A DNA stretch of 64,000 bases from contig JBJEKJ010000099.1 of assembly GCA_051878575.1 (NCBI GenBank), forward strand, positions 1 through 64,000, read 5' to 3'. The position numbers and the translations under genes were made by a program. The notes beneath the pieces are model-generated. The model did no database searches and had not been told where the DNA came from. It saw only the letters and a program-made list of their open reading frames with translations. This document shows, in pieces, positions 43,964 through 53,900 of the stretch. Positions within the stretch are counted from its first letter, which is position 1. Each line of letters opens with the position of its first letter. The stretch is from CALZFJ01 sp051878575. Lineage in GTDB: Bacteria; Bacteroidota; Bacteroidia; Bacteroidales; Muribaculaceae.

Positions 43964-46423
43964 ATGAGAAAACAGTTATTTTTATTCCTATTTATTGCAA
44001 TTGCCGCCTCTGTGTCGGCCGTGCAGATAGGAGTGGACAGGGCAAGGACCGAGGCTATGAGGTTTTTCAGCACCGACAGCCGGTTGAAGAGTGTTTCGAG
44101 TGAGAAATTGGAGCTTGCTTACACCGAGCGCACTGCCGACTACGACAATTTCTATGTATTTGCCAATGCGAAGCGAGGATTTGTCATCGTTTCGGCCGAC
44201 GATTGTGCCATGCCGATTCTCGGCTACGGCACCGAGAGCGTGTTCGACGCGGGAAATATCCCCGATGGATTGAAATTCATGATGAGTGAGTATAAAAACG
44301 AGATTAACTATGCCATAGAGCATGGGTTGAGAACGGCAGGAGGACGCTCGGTAGTGGAAACGCTTGCGCCAATATCTCCGCTATGTGCCACAAGGTGGAA
44401 TCAGGGCGCGCCTTACAATAATCTCTGCCCCGACTACAACTCCTCAAGTAAATGCGTGACCGGGTGTGTGGCTACGGCGATGGCTCAAGTAATGAAGTTC
44501 AATAATTGGCCGGAGCGCGGCACGGGCTCAAACTCCTATACCACCACAATCAATGGGTCCGACAAGACTTTGGCGCTCGATTTCAGCACCATAGCTTTCG
44601 ATTGGGAAAATATGACCAACTTATATGGAGCGAACTCCACCGATGCCGAGAAGGAGGCTGTGGCTACGCTGATGTATGCTTGCGGCGTGTCGGTGAATAT
44701 GGGCTATGGCATGTCGTCGGGGACGCGATCCGTCTATGTGCCGCGAGCCCTTGCCAATTATTTCGGCTATGACAAGAGCGTGAGAATGGCTGATCGAGAT
44801 TGCTATAGCTACAGGGATTGGACCAATCTTGCATATTCGGAATTGGTGGCCAACCGCATAATGTATGTGTCGGGCAGTAATGATAATGCCGGACATGCTT
44901 TTGTGTGCGATGGCTACGACAAAGACGGCTATTTCCATATCAACTGGGGCTGGGGCGGCATATCCGACGGATATTTCCGCTTCTCGGCTCTTAACCCATC
45001 GACGCAAGGCTTGGGAGGCAGCGAATCGGGATACAGTAGCGGCGTGTCGCTTATTTATAATATAAAGCCCGATGAGGGAGGTTCGGATTATCAGGAAGTG
45101 ATGTTCTCCGATGACTTTGTCCCCGATGTGACCTCAGTGCCGAGAACGAATGCAGGTGCAGAAATAGGTTTCACGTTTTCCATAATCCGTGTGAGAAATA
45201 CATATCAGGGAGCGTCGAACATCAAAATGGGCGCGTATGTGGTAAATAAGGAAACCGATGACTCATTGTTTTTTGAGAGCGACATCTACTGGAGTGTGGA
45301 GTGTGGCAATTGGATACGTTCGGATGACGATAAGCAGATGTATTTCGCCGCATCGAATCTGTTGGAATTGGAGAAAGGAACATATCGTGTGTCGCCGGCA
45401 TTTTACGATGTCACGCATGGCATTTTTGGCGATGTGAGTGTGCCATATAACAGTATCGACCATGTTGACATGGTCGTGGATGATAGCGGGCTCTCATTTA
45501 TGGTGCCGGAGAAGGGCGCGGCGAAGTTGACAACCGACTATGTGAAATTCAACACATCTTTCTATGCCGGAGAAAGCTACTCGGTGGAGGTTACCGTGAG
45601 CAACACGGGCGTGGAATACAATGGGGCCATCTATCCGATTATCGTCGATGAGGATTATCAGATACAAGGTAGTCTCACCACCATTTACTTCGACATTCCT
45701 CAGGGTGAAAGCTCTACGCTGACGATTATGGCCGATGTTCCCGATAATGCTTCCGGCTCCTATTATTTCGCTCTCGCCGACCGTGATTTTAATCTTATCA
45801 GCAGTCTGTATCCTATCGAGGTTAAGATTGCCCCCAATACCTACACTCTCGAGGTGACCAATTTTTCTATTGCTGACGCCAATAATGTAGACCCGGCAAA
45901 CGTGCGTGTGAGAGCCAATGTGAGGTGCACCGATGGATTCTTCAATAATTTTATGTATGTGTGGATATTCAATGCTTCGGGTAACGGATTGTTCAATGCG
46001 GCAACGCCTATGATGGTGCTTGACAAAGACAATTCGACGACTGTCGATATGTCGGTAGTCCATGCCGATGCAGTGCAAGGGACTTCATATCTTGCGGCAC
46101 TTTACACCTACAATGACGGTTGGAAGCAATTGACCAAGGCATTGAAATTCACGACGGCAATTCCCACCGGCGTGGCGGCGACGAGTGCCGATGAGGAGTT
46201 GAAAGTGCTTGTCGGGGCCGCCGGTGATGCGGTGAGCGTCGTTTCGCCCGAGCCGGTGAGCGCTGTGCGCGTATATGCTCTTTCGGGTGGCATGGTGGCT
46301 GCCGCCGATGCCGGAGGCGAGAATAGCGTGAGCGTTGACATTTCAGCGCTTTCGCAGGGTGTCTACGTGGTGCACGCCGACACGGCAAGTGGCATCGTAG
46401 TGAGGAAAATAGTGAAGAAATAG
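43964..46423 (+). CDS. C10 (streptopain-like) cysteine protease with T9SS tail
   Basis: Secreted protease of the SpeB/interpain A family, 819 aa. The signal peptide is MRKQLFLFLFIAIAASVSA, then a Spi-type propeptide (residues about 20-130). The catalytic domain has Cys168 in CVTGCVATAMAQVM and His in GHAFVCDGYD, followed by YFHINWGWGG. Several beta-sandwich domains follow, ending in a T9SS type A sorting domain (VRVYALSGGMVAA, QGVYVVHADTA, VVRKIVKK). The upstream in-frame GTG at 43958 is rejected in favour of this ATG. Homologues degrade host immune proteins; a similar role here is inference. Confidence 0.93.
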   Translation: MRKQLFLFLFIAIAASVSAVQIGVDRARTEAMRFFSTDSRLKSVSSEKLELAYTERTADYDNFYVFANAKRGFVIVSADDCAMPILGYGTESVFDAGNIPDGLKFMMSEYKNEINYAIEHGLRTAGGRSVVETLAPISPLCATRWNQGAPYNNLCPDYNSSSKCVTGCVATAMAQVMKFNNWPERGTGSNSYTTTINGSDKTLALDFSTIAFDWENMTNLYGANSTDAEKEAVATLMYACGVSVNMGYGMSSGTRSVYVPRALANYFGYDKSVRMADRDCYSYRDWTNLAYSELVANRIMYVSGSNDNAGHAFVCDGYDKDGYFHINWGWGGISDGYFRFSALNPSTQGLGGSESGYSSGVSLIYNIKPDEGGSDYQEVMFSDDFVPDVTSVPRTNAGAEIGFTFSIIRVRNTYQGASNIKMGAYVVNKETDDSLFFESDIYWSVECGNWIRSDDDKQMYFAASNLLELEKGTYRVSPAFYDVTHGIFGDVSVPYNSIDHVDMVVDDSGLSFMVPEKGAAKLTTDYVKFNTSFYAGESYSVEVTVSNTGVEYNGAIYPIIVDEDYQIQGSLTTIYFDIPQGESSTLTIMADVPDNASGSYYFALADRDFNLISSLYPIEVKIAPNTYTLEVTNFSIADANNVDPANVRVRANVRCTDGFFNNFMYVWIFNASGNGLFNAATPMMVLDKDNSTTVDMSVVHADAVQGTSYLAALYTYNDGWKQLTKALKFTTAIPTGVAATSADEELKVLVGAAGDAVSVVSPEPVSAVRVYALSGGMVAAADAGGENSVSVDISALSQGVYVVHADTASGIVVRKIVKK

Positions 46424-46458
46424 CACGAAGCTATATGGCTTAAGGCCTCAGAGAAGAT

Positions 46459-46507
46459 ATGCGCTCAGGGTAATCGCAGTGTTTGGCGACTCCTTGAGCG
46501 CATTTTG
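46459..46507 (+). terminator. Terminator after C10 protease gene
   Basis: ATGCGCTCA (46459-46467) pairs with TGAGCGCAT (46495-46503), extended by GG/CC with one bulged T, and runs into TTTTG. Confidence 0.75.
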
Positions 46508-46538
46508 TTGCCATTGCGCTCGATTTGCACTATCTTTA
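46505..46538 (+). repeat. Right-half copy of promoter-bearing element
   Basis: Only the right half is present: TTGTTGCCATT, GCGCTCGATTTGCAC, then TATCTTTA. It begins inside the T-tract of the preceding terminator and sits directly in front of a complete copy. Confidence 0.75.
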
Positions 46539-46544
46539 GATAAG

Positions 46545-46613
46545 ATAGGCTGCATCTCGGCAATGCCAATCAAGTAAACTTGTTGCCATTGCGCTCGATT
46601 TGCACTATCTTTG
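46545..46613 (+). repeat. Complete promoter-bearing element, Ca-ATPase promoter
   Basis: Left end ATAGGCTGCATCTCGGCA; stem arms GCAATGCCAATCAAGT and ACTTGTTGCCATTGC around AA (one mismatch, one bulge); right end GCGCTCGATTTGCAC then TATCTTTG. TTG (46583-46585), 20 nt, TATCTTTG (46606-46613) makes a full promoter with a start near 46620, about 83 nt before the ATPase ATG. Confidence 0.85.
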
Positions 46614-46702
46614 CAGCCGAAAGGTGGAATTTCTGTGTTATGTTTGTGTGTAGCAATAGGATAATACAGCTATTCTTATAAATTTATGACATTATAAATA
46701 AG

Positions 46703-49477
46703 ATGATTGACTTGAAATTACTCAGGGGACTGACGGGCAGCGAGGTGGAGGCGAACCGCCTGAAGTTTGGCGTGAATGTGCTTACTCCGCCCGAAAAGGC
46801 GTCGCTCTTTTCGCAATTTGTGGAGAAATTCCGCGACCCGCTTATTAAAATCCTGCTTGTCGCGCTGCTGTTGTCGATTGGCATATCGTGCTATGAGGTG
46901 ATGAGCCTCGGCGAGCCTGCCACGGTGTTTCTCGAGCCGGTGGGAATCTTTGTGGCTATCACTCTTGCCACGCTTGTGGGCTTCCTCGTTGAGGTGAATG
47001 CCAACAAGAAATTCGACATGCTGAACAAGGTGAACGACGACGTGGCCGTGAAGGTGCTGCGCGACGGCAATATCACTCAGGTGCCCCGAAAGGATGTGGT
47101 GGTGGGCGACATCGTGATTCTCGAGGCCGGCGAGGAGGTGCCTGCCGACGGCTTGCTGCTCGACTCGATGACGCTGAGCATCAATGAGAGCACACTCACC
47201 GGCGAGCCTGTGATTAAGAAGTCGCACATTGAGTCGGAGTTCAAGCCCGACGCCACTTATCCCACAAACCGCGTGCTCCGCGGCACTACCGTGACCGAGG
47301 GGCACGGAGTGATGCGTGTGGATGCCGTGGGCGATGCCACCGAGTATGGCAAGGTGTATGAGGAGGCGCAGATAGAGAACAACATCAAGACGCCGCTCAC
47401 GCTGCAATTCGACAAGCTCGGGCGATATATATCATACGGAAGCTATTTCGTCGGCGCGATAATAGTGATAGGCCGACTGCTGATTTTCGACTATGCCTCA
47501 TTCGACCTGCTCAGCGTGCAGTTTGTAAACTACTTCATGGTGACGATAATGCTTGCCGTGACGCTGATTGTGGTGTCGGTGCCCGAGGGGCTGCCTATGA
47601 GCGTCACCCTGAGCCTCGCCCTGAGCATGCGCCGCATGCTCGCAAGCAACAACCTCGTGCGCAAGATGCACGCCTGCGAGACGATGGGCGCGACAACCAT
47701 AATATGTACCGACAAGACGGGGACGCTCACGCAGAACCAGATGCGCGTCTATGAGGCCAGGTTCTATGGGCTTGGGGATTGCAGGGCGCTTGCCGAGGGC
47801 GACGACGAGAGCCGCATAATATCGGAAGCCATAGCATGCAACTCCACGGCGTTTCTCGACTGCTCAAATGCAGAGCGCACAGTGGCGCTTGGCAATCCCA
47901 CTGAGGGTGCTCTTCTGCTCTGGCTGAAGGATAATGGCCGCGACTATCTCGCCATACGCGAGTCGTGCGAGGTGGTGGCACAGTTGCCATTCTCCACCGA
48001 GCGCAAGTATATGGCCACCGTGGTGCGCAGCAGCGAGCTCGGACGCAATGTCCTCTATGTGAAGGGCGCTCCCGAGATTGTGCTTGCCATGTGCGGCAGT
48101 GTGTCGGGTGATGTGTCGGGCGATGAGATCCGCGAGTCGCTTGCCGGGTATCAGTCGAAAGCCATGCGCACGCTCGGCTTTGCCCGCCAACTTCTCGACG
48201 AAGACGAGTGTCCGATAGCCGATGGCACGCTGCGGGCGTCGAATCTGCGATTCACAGGCATTGTGGCAATCAGCGACCCGGTGCGCGCCGACGTGCCCGA
48301 TGCCATTGCCGACTGTATTGAGGCCGGAATCAAGGTGAAGATAGTTACCGGCGACACTCCGGGCACCGCCCGTGAGATAGGACGCCAAATAGGGCTATGG
48401 ACCGATGCCGACACCGACGAGAACCACATTTCGGGCCCGGATTTCGCGGCTCTTGACGACATTGAGGCTGCCGCACGTGCCAAGAAGATTAAAATCATGT
48501 CGAGAGCCCGTCCGGGCGACAAGTCGCGACTTGTGAGCCTGCTACAGCAGGGCGGCGAGGTGGTGGCGGTTACCGGCGACGGTACCAACGACGCCCCGGC
48601 ACTGAATGCCGCCCAGGTGGGTCTCTCGATGGGCGACGGCACCTCGGTGGCAAAGGAGGCGAGCGACATTACCATTATGGACAATTCCTTCGCGTCGATT
48701 ACCAAAGCCGTGATGTGGGGCCGATCGCTCTATCAGAATATCCAGCGTTTCATACTCTTCCAGCTTACGGTGAACGTGGTGGCTTGCGTAATAGTGGGCA
48801 TAGGAGCGTTCATGAGCTATCAATCGCCGCTCACGGTGACGCAGATGCTGTGGGTGAACCTGATAATGGACACTTTTGCCGCCCTTGCCCTTGCCTCGTT
48901 GCCTCCGAGCGAGGAGGTGATGGCACATAAGCCGCGCCGCCGCTCCGACTTCATAGTGAGCCGCCGCATGCTGTGGTTTGTGATTGGCATAGGCTTGGCG
49001 TTCACGCTATTCCTTTTCGGACTAATGCAATATTTGAAGCAATATCACATAGAGTCGCTTGCCGATTTCTCGTGGAGTGGATATTTTGCCCAATTCTTCG
49101 ACTTCCACTATAGCCGGGCCGATGAAATCTCGCTCTACGACCACACTATATTCTTCACTGTGTTCGTTTTTCTTCAATTTTGGAATCTTTTCAATGCGAA
49201 GTCGTTCGGGAGCGGACACTCCGCGTTTTGGAAGATAAGAGAGAGCAAGGTGTTTTTTGGAACAGTTTTTATGATATTAGTAGGACAAATTTTGATTGTG
49301 GAATTTGGCGGTCAGATGTTTAATGTCTACTTTAGCAGTGCGGGAAGCGGCCTTCGACTTGCCGACTGGCTGTATATCATAGCCGGCACCTCTGTGGTGC
49401 TATGGATAGGCGAGATAGTGCATCTTTTCGACAAGCGCCGCCAACGCCGAAAAAATTGTTCAATAAATAACGTGTAG
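46703..49477 (+). CDS. Calcium-translocating P-type ATPase, PMCA type
   Basis: Inner-membrane P2B-like cation pump, 924 aa, ten membrane helices. The actuator motif is STLTGEPVIKK, the M4 ion-site motif VSVPEGLPMSVTLSLA, the phosphorylation site CTDKTGTLTQNQM, and the hinge VTGDGTNDAPALNAA. The N-terminal cation-ATPase domain (GSEVEANRLKFGVNVL) is present. No calmodulin-binding or heavy-metal domain is seen. It likely exports Ca2+. The next gene, a beta-barrel protein, starts 3 nt after the stop, so they are one operon driven by the repeat-borne promoter. Confidence 0.95.
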   Translation: MIDLKLLRGLTGSEVEANRLKFGVNVLTPPEKASLFSQFVEKFRDPLIKILLVALLLSIGISCYEVMSLGEPATVFLEPVGIFVAITLATLVGFLVEVNANKKFDMLNKVNDDVAVKVLRDGNITQVPRKDVVVGDIVILEAGEEVPADGLLLDSMTLSINESTLTGEPVIKKSHIESEFKPDATYPTNRVLRGTTVTEGHGVMRVDAVGDATEYGKVYEEAQIENNIKTPLTLQFDKLGRYISYGSYFVGAIIVIGRLLIFDYASFDLLSVQFVNYFMVTIMLAVTLIVVSVPEGLPMSVTLSLALSMRRMLASNNLVRKMHACETMGATTIICTDKTGTLTQNQMRVYEARFYGLGDCRALAEGDDESRIISEAIACNSTAFLDCSNAERTVALGNPTEGALLLWLKDNGRDYLAIRESCEVVAQLPFSTERKYMATVVRSSELGRNVLYVKGAPEIVLAMCGSVSGDVSGDEIRESLAGYQSKAMRTLGFARQLLDEDECPIADGTLRASNLRFTGIVAISDPVRADVPDAIADCIEAGIKVKIVTGDTPGTAREIGRQIGLWTDADTDENHISGPDFAALDDIEAAARAKKIKIMSRARPGDKSRLVSLLQQGGEVVAVTGDGTNDAPALNAAQVGLSMGDGTSVAKEASDITIMDNSFASITKAVMWGRSLYQNIQRFILFQLTVNVVACVIVGIGAFMSYQSPLTVTQMLWVNLIMDTFAALALASLPPSEEVMAHKPRRRSDFIVSRRMLWFVIGIGLAFTLFLFGLMQYLKQYHIESLADFSWSGYFAQFFDFHYSRADEISLYDHTIFFTVFVFLQFWNLFNAKSFGSGHSAFWKIRESKVFFGTVFMILVGQILIVEFGGQMFNVYFSSAGSGLRLADWLYIIAGTSVVLWIGEIVHLFDKRRQRRKNCSINNV

Positions 49478-49479
49478 AT

Positions 49480-50205
49480 ATGAACGTGAAATTTGGAATC
49501 GCGGCCATGCTTGCCGCAGTGATGCTGCTTGTCGCAGCCGATGCGCAGGCGCAATATCGCTCTCGTCCTCGCCCGGTGCCGGCGCAGCGACATGCGGCGA
49601 TACCGCGCGCCTACGATAGTGGCTCGTCCGATGATGATATGTGTTATAAAGGTTTTATCGAGGCGGGCTATTCGGCCGGAGTGGGAAACTACCGTGCCAA
49701 TCAGCTCGACGTGCTCACAACACACGGCGTGGCCATAGGCGACGGATTCGTGGGCGTTGGTACCGGTGTCAACGTGCTTTTTCCAAAGGAGGAGGGCGTA
49801 GGAACCAACTGGAGCATGGGCGACTACGGCAATGGATATCGACCTCAGGGCACGAAATATCGCAGCGAGAATGCGGTGTTCATTCCTTTGTATCTCGACT
49901 TGAAGTATAATTTCTCGGGCAGCTCGGTGTCGCCATTCGTGGATTTGAAGTTGGGTGGCACATTCCTTGTCAACGACAATGCCGTGTGCTTGGGCAATGG
50001 TTGGATCGACAATCGGACAAGTGTGTATTGTAGCCCCTCAGTGGGTGTGCGCATACCTATAGGCGGCAGTGCGGCTTTCAATGTGGCTGTCACCTATACG
50101 CTTATCTCTCAGAAGTATTACTATTACGATTATTGGGACGGACCGGTCTATAGTGATGGCATTTCACTCCATTCGCTCGGCGCGAGACTGTCAATAGAGT
50201 GGTGA
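49480..50205 (+). CDS. Outer-membrane beta-barrel protein
   Basis: 241-aa exported protein with signal peptide ending in LVAADAQAQ. After a basic linker (YRSRPRPVPAQRHA) come amphipathic strands typical of a small 8-strand barrel (GFIEAGYSAGVGNYR, AVFIPLYLDLKYNFSG, VSPFVDLKLGGTFLV, AAFNVAVTYTLISQKYYYYDY). The terminal strand is LGARLSIEW, with the C-terminal aromatic favoured by the BAM machinery. It is cotranscribed with the Ca2+ ATPase (2-nt gap). The function is unknown. Confidence 0.82.
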   Translation: MNVKFGIAAMLAAVMLLVAADAQAQYRSRPRPVPAQRHAAIPRAYDSGSSDDDMCYKGFIEAGYSAGVGNYRANQLDVLTTHGVAIGDGFVGVGTGVNVLFPKEEGVGTNWSMGDYGNGYRPQGTKYRSENAVFIPLYLDLKYNFSGSSVSPFVDLKLGGTFLVNDNAVCLGNGWIDNRTSVYCSPSVGVRIPIGGSAAFNVAVTYTLISQKYYYYDYWDGPVYSDGISLHSLGARLSIEW

Positions 50206-50251
50206 AAGTGCTGAAAAGTTGCATTGTAATAGTTAAAAATACTTAATACTA

Positions 50252-50283
50252 ACTCTCGCAGACTTGATTTGCGGGAGTTTTTG
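50252..50283 (+). terminator. Terminator of ATPase operon
   Basis: ACTCTCGCA (50252-50260) pairs with TGCGGGAGT (50270-50278), one G-T pair, 9-nt loop, followed by a five-T run. Confidence 0.8.
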
Positions 50284-50633
50284 CGTTTTGATTAACTTAA
50301 AATAGGAGGTTTGTTTAACATTCGGGGGCTGTTGAGAGCAAATACGGCCCTGACAGGCTTTTGTTATGATTGATAGTGTGGCTTTCGGGGCACATCTCAA
50401 GGGTGTGAGAGAATGAATGTGACATAGATGCGCGAATAGTGTGCAAAAATGCTTATTTTTAGATATATGCGATAGCCTATAAAGTCGATTGGAATAAATT
50501 ATTATACATATAACAGCTATTTGAAGGTGTCTGATTGTAATTTTATGAGCACAAATAATTGCAAATCGTAAGTAAAAAGAGAAAAAAGAAATGGTTTGTT
50601 CGGAAATGTGCCGTTTGTGTTAAAGTTGCGAAT

Positions 50634-50668
50634 TTTGCATAAATCATTTGCAAATTGATGTAACTTTG
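50634..50668 (+). promoter_or_regulatory. Candidate SusC operon promoter
   Basis: TAACTTTG (50661-50668) is a good -7 box. TTTG at 50634-50637 is the nearest -33 candidate, with a 23-nt gap rather than 20. The implied leader to susC is about 250 nt. The stretch 50284-50633 shows nothing else I can support. Confidence 0.5.
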
Positions 50669-50832
50669 CGCAAAAATTTTTGCGGCGAGACAAAAAATAT
50701 TGGCTGAAACGACGCGTTTGGCTGTCGGCATGCCATAGTTTCTTGCCTGCTGCGGAATCGACGCTGAAAAATTTGGATAACATAATCATTATCTTAAAAA
50801 GAAGCGGCATAGGGATAAAATTTAGACTATTT

Positions 50833-50874
50833 GTGAGGAAAGAAGCCTGTAGTAAGAGAATTCAGGCTCCTCAC
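50833..50874 (+). promoter_or_regulatory. Structured leader hairpin upstream of susC-like gene
   Basis: GTGAGG pairs with CCTCAC (50833-50838 and 50869-50874) and AGCCTG with CAGGCT (50844-50849 and 50863-50868), separated on one side by an AAAGA bulge; loop 13 nt. It lies 50 nt before the start codon, inside the predicted 5' leader. It could control translation or elongation. Confidence 0.5.
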
Positions 50875-50924
50875 GACAATAAAGGGAAGTTTAGTTATTC
50901 AATTATTTATAAGTTTTTTAAGGT

Positions 50925-53900
50925 ATGAAAAGGCTAATTTTAGTTTTGATTACAGTTTGTTCGGTATTGGCAGTGATTGCCCAGACGAAGAAGGTTACCG
51001 GACAAGTTGTCTATGCCGGAACCGATGAGCCATTGATTGGTGCCACGGTACTTCCGGTAGGAGGTGGAAATGGAACTGTTACGAACATGGACGGTAAATT
51101 CATGTTGACCATTCCATCAAGTGTGAAATTGATAACCGTTTCCTATGTGGGAATGGCAACTCGCCAGGTGGAAGTCTCCTCAAATATGGTGATAAAACTT
51201 GAGAACGCCGACACTCAGCTCGACGAGGTGGTTGTTACCGCCATGGGCGTAAAGAAGGACCGCAAGGCGCTGGGCTATGCCGCACAGGACCTTAAGGCCG
51301 AGGATCTTAACACCGAGGGAACCACATCGCTTGCCAATGCAATTCAAGGAAAGCTGACGGGTGTGTCCATTCGTCAGTCGTCGGGTTCGCCGGGCGCGTC
51401 GGCACAGATCGTGATTCGCGGTGCCCGCTCGTTCGACGGCAATAATGCGCCACTATATGTGATTGATGGAATGCCGGTCTCCACGACCCCCGACTTCAGC
51501 ACCGGAGCATCGGTGACCGGAGCCGACATTTCCGATCGCTCCGTCGACATCAATCCCGAGGACATCGAGAGCATCAACGTGCTCAAGGGTCAGGCAGCAT
51601 CGGCTCTCTATGGTATTCGTGCCTCCAATGGCGTTATCGTCATCACCACCAAGCGCGGCTCGCTGAAGTCGTCACGCCCGGTGGTCACTTTGTCGACCAA
51701 CATTAGCGCCGAGCGCGTATCGCGCAAGTTCAAGCGCCAGACGGTGTATTCTCAAGGAACGTCAGGCACGTATGATCCCAATTCATCGATGTCGTGGGGC
51801 TCGAAAATCGAGGATTTGCCGAATCACCCCAAATATGGAGGCAACACCGATAACGCCTACACCGCCAATGGCAAGCATGAGGGCCAGTATTACAATCCCA
51901 AGCGTGCGGCAGCAGGCCTTTCGGGCTGGGAGACACCTACGGTCTACGACAATGTGGGCGACTTCCTCGGCACGGGATTCACTGAGAACACCAATTTCAA
52001 CGTGTCGCAGAAGAAAGACAACCTCGACTATTCATTCGGCGTGAGCAACTCCTACCAGAAGGGTATTATCCCATCCACGGGTATGACCCGCTGGGGTGCG
52101 CGCGGACTTGTGGACTACACTATCGACAAGGAGTGGAAGACGGGTTTCTCGGTGAACTATTCGAGCAGCCGCATCACCGGCGCGCCGGGAGCCAACAGCG
52201 GTATCATGAATGTGGTTTACTCATGCCCGGCAGAGTATAACTTGAAGGGAATCCCCTACAATGTGCCCGGCGACCCAACGCAGCAGATTCTTTTCCGCTC
52301 CACGACGTTCAACAACCCGTATTGGTGGGCCGACAACGATGAGTTCTCGCAGCATAACAACCGCACTTACGGCAACGCCTACGCAGAGTATCACCCCGAG
52401 ATCAACTGGGGCGACAATATGCAGCTTTGGTTCCGCGAGCAGGCCGGTCTCGACGTGTACACTTCCGACTACACCGATAGGGCAGAGGTCGGCTCGGCCT
52501 ACAACAAAAAGGGCGAGATCTACAACTATGGTACACAGCAGAATGTGTTCAACAACCTGTTCACCATCAACTTCAACGCCAAATTAGGCGACGAGCAGCA
52601 GTGGGGCTTGGACGTGATACTCGGTAATGAAATCAATCACGAGAACATCCGCCGATGGGGCTACTATGGAAGCAACTTCCAGTATTATGGCTTCCCCACT
52701 ATCTCCAACGCGACGGCCTACACTTCGTCGGAGTATGGCCGCAAGGAGCGCACCGTGGGATTCTTCGGCAGCGTCTCGGCATCATGGGCCGATCAGCTCT
52801 ACCTTACTGTTACCGGACGTAACGACTACGTGTCGACCATGCCGCGCGGCTCTCGCAGCTTCTTCTATCCCTCAGTATCGCTCGGATGGGTGTTCACTCA
52901 GCTCAAGGAATTAAAGAGCATCAAGGATGTGCTCAGCTTCGGTAAGTTGCGCGCCTCGTTTGCTCAGGTAGGACAGGCCGGAACTTACTATAACAACTAT
53001 TACTACACACCCTCATACGGCAGTGGAATGTATGCCTACACTCCTGTCACTTATCCTTTGCCTACCGGACAATCGACTTATGTGCCTATGTATGTGGTGT
53101 ATGACCCGAACTTGAAGCCTCAGAACACGTCAAACTTCGAGATAGGAACCGAACTCGGCTTCTTCAACGGACGCTTGCGCTTTGACTATACGTTCAGCTA
53201 TCAGAATGTAAAAGACCAAATTTTTGAGGTTCCTATCGACGGCTCGACCGGATATCAGTATATCCTCACCAATGCCGGAAAGATGGAGACTCAGGCGCAT
53301 GAGCTCAGCATCAATGCCGCAATTCTCAGCGCGAAGGATTATTCGCTCGATCTCGGCGTGAATTTCACCCGCGTGTGGAACTATGTGAAGGAGCTTGCTC
53401 CCGGCGTGGAGTCGATTATGCTCGGCGGCTTCGTGGAGCCTCAGGTGCGCGCACAGGCAGGATGTACTTATCCCAACATCTACGGAAACGCATTCAAGCG
53501 TGATGAGAATGGCAATTTGCTCCTGCTCAACGGTCTGCCACAGGCAAGTGCCGACAGCCAAGATCTCGGAAGCTGCTCGCCCGACTTCAACATGGGTTTC
53601 ACCCTCGGCGGACGCTACAAGCGAGTTTCTCTCTCCACTACCTGGGATTGGCAGAAGGGCGGTAAGATGTATCACGGAACCAACATGGTGATGAACTACT
53701 TCGGTGCGACGCAAGAGTCGCTCCCATATCATGAGGGCACTATGGTGGCCGAGGGTATTGACGAGGCTACAGGCCTGCCCAACGAGGTAGAGGTGTCGAA
53801 GCAGGTTTACTATATGTACTACTATGACGTGACTGAGGCCGGTATCTACGACACGAGCTTCCTTAAACTCCGCGACGTGACGCTGACCTACAATCTTCCG

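Noticed and set aside
50680..50928. 82-codon open frame in the susC leader
   Set aside because: It lies within the predicted untranslated leader, starts close to the promoter, overlaps the susC start out of frame and has no recognisable content.
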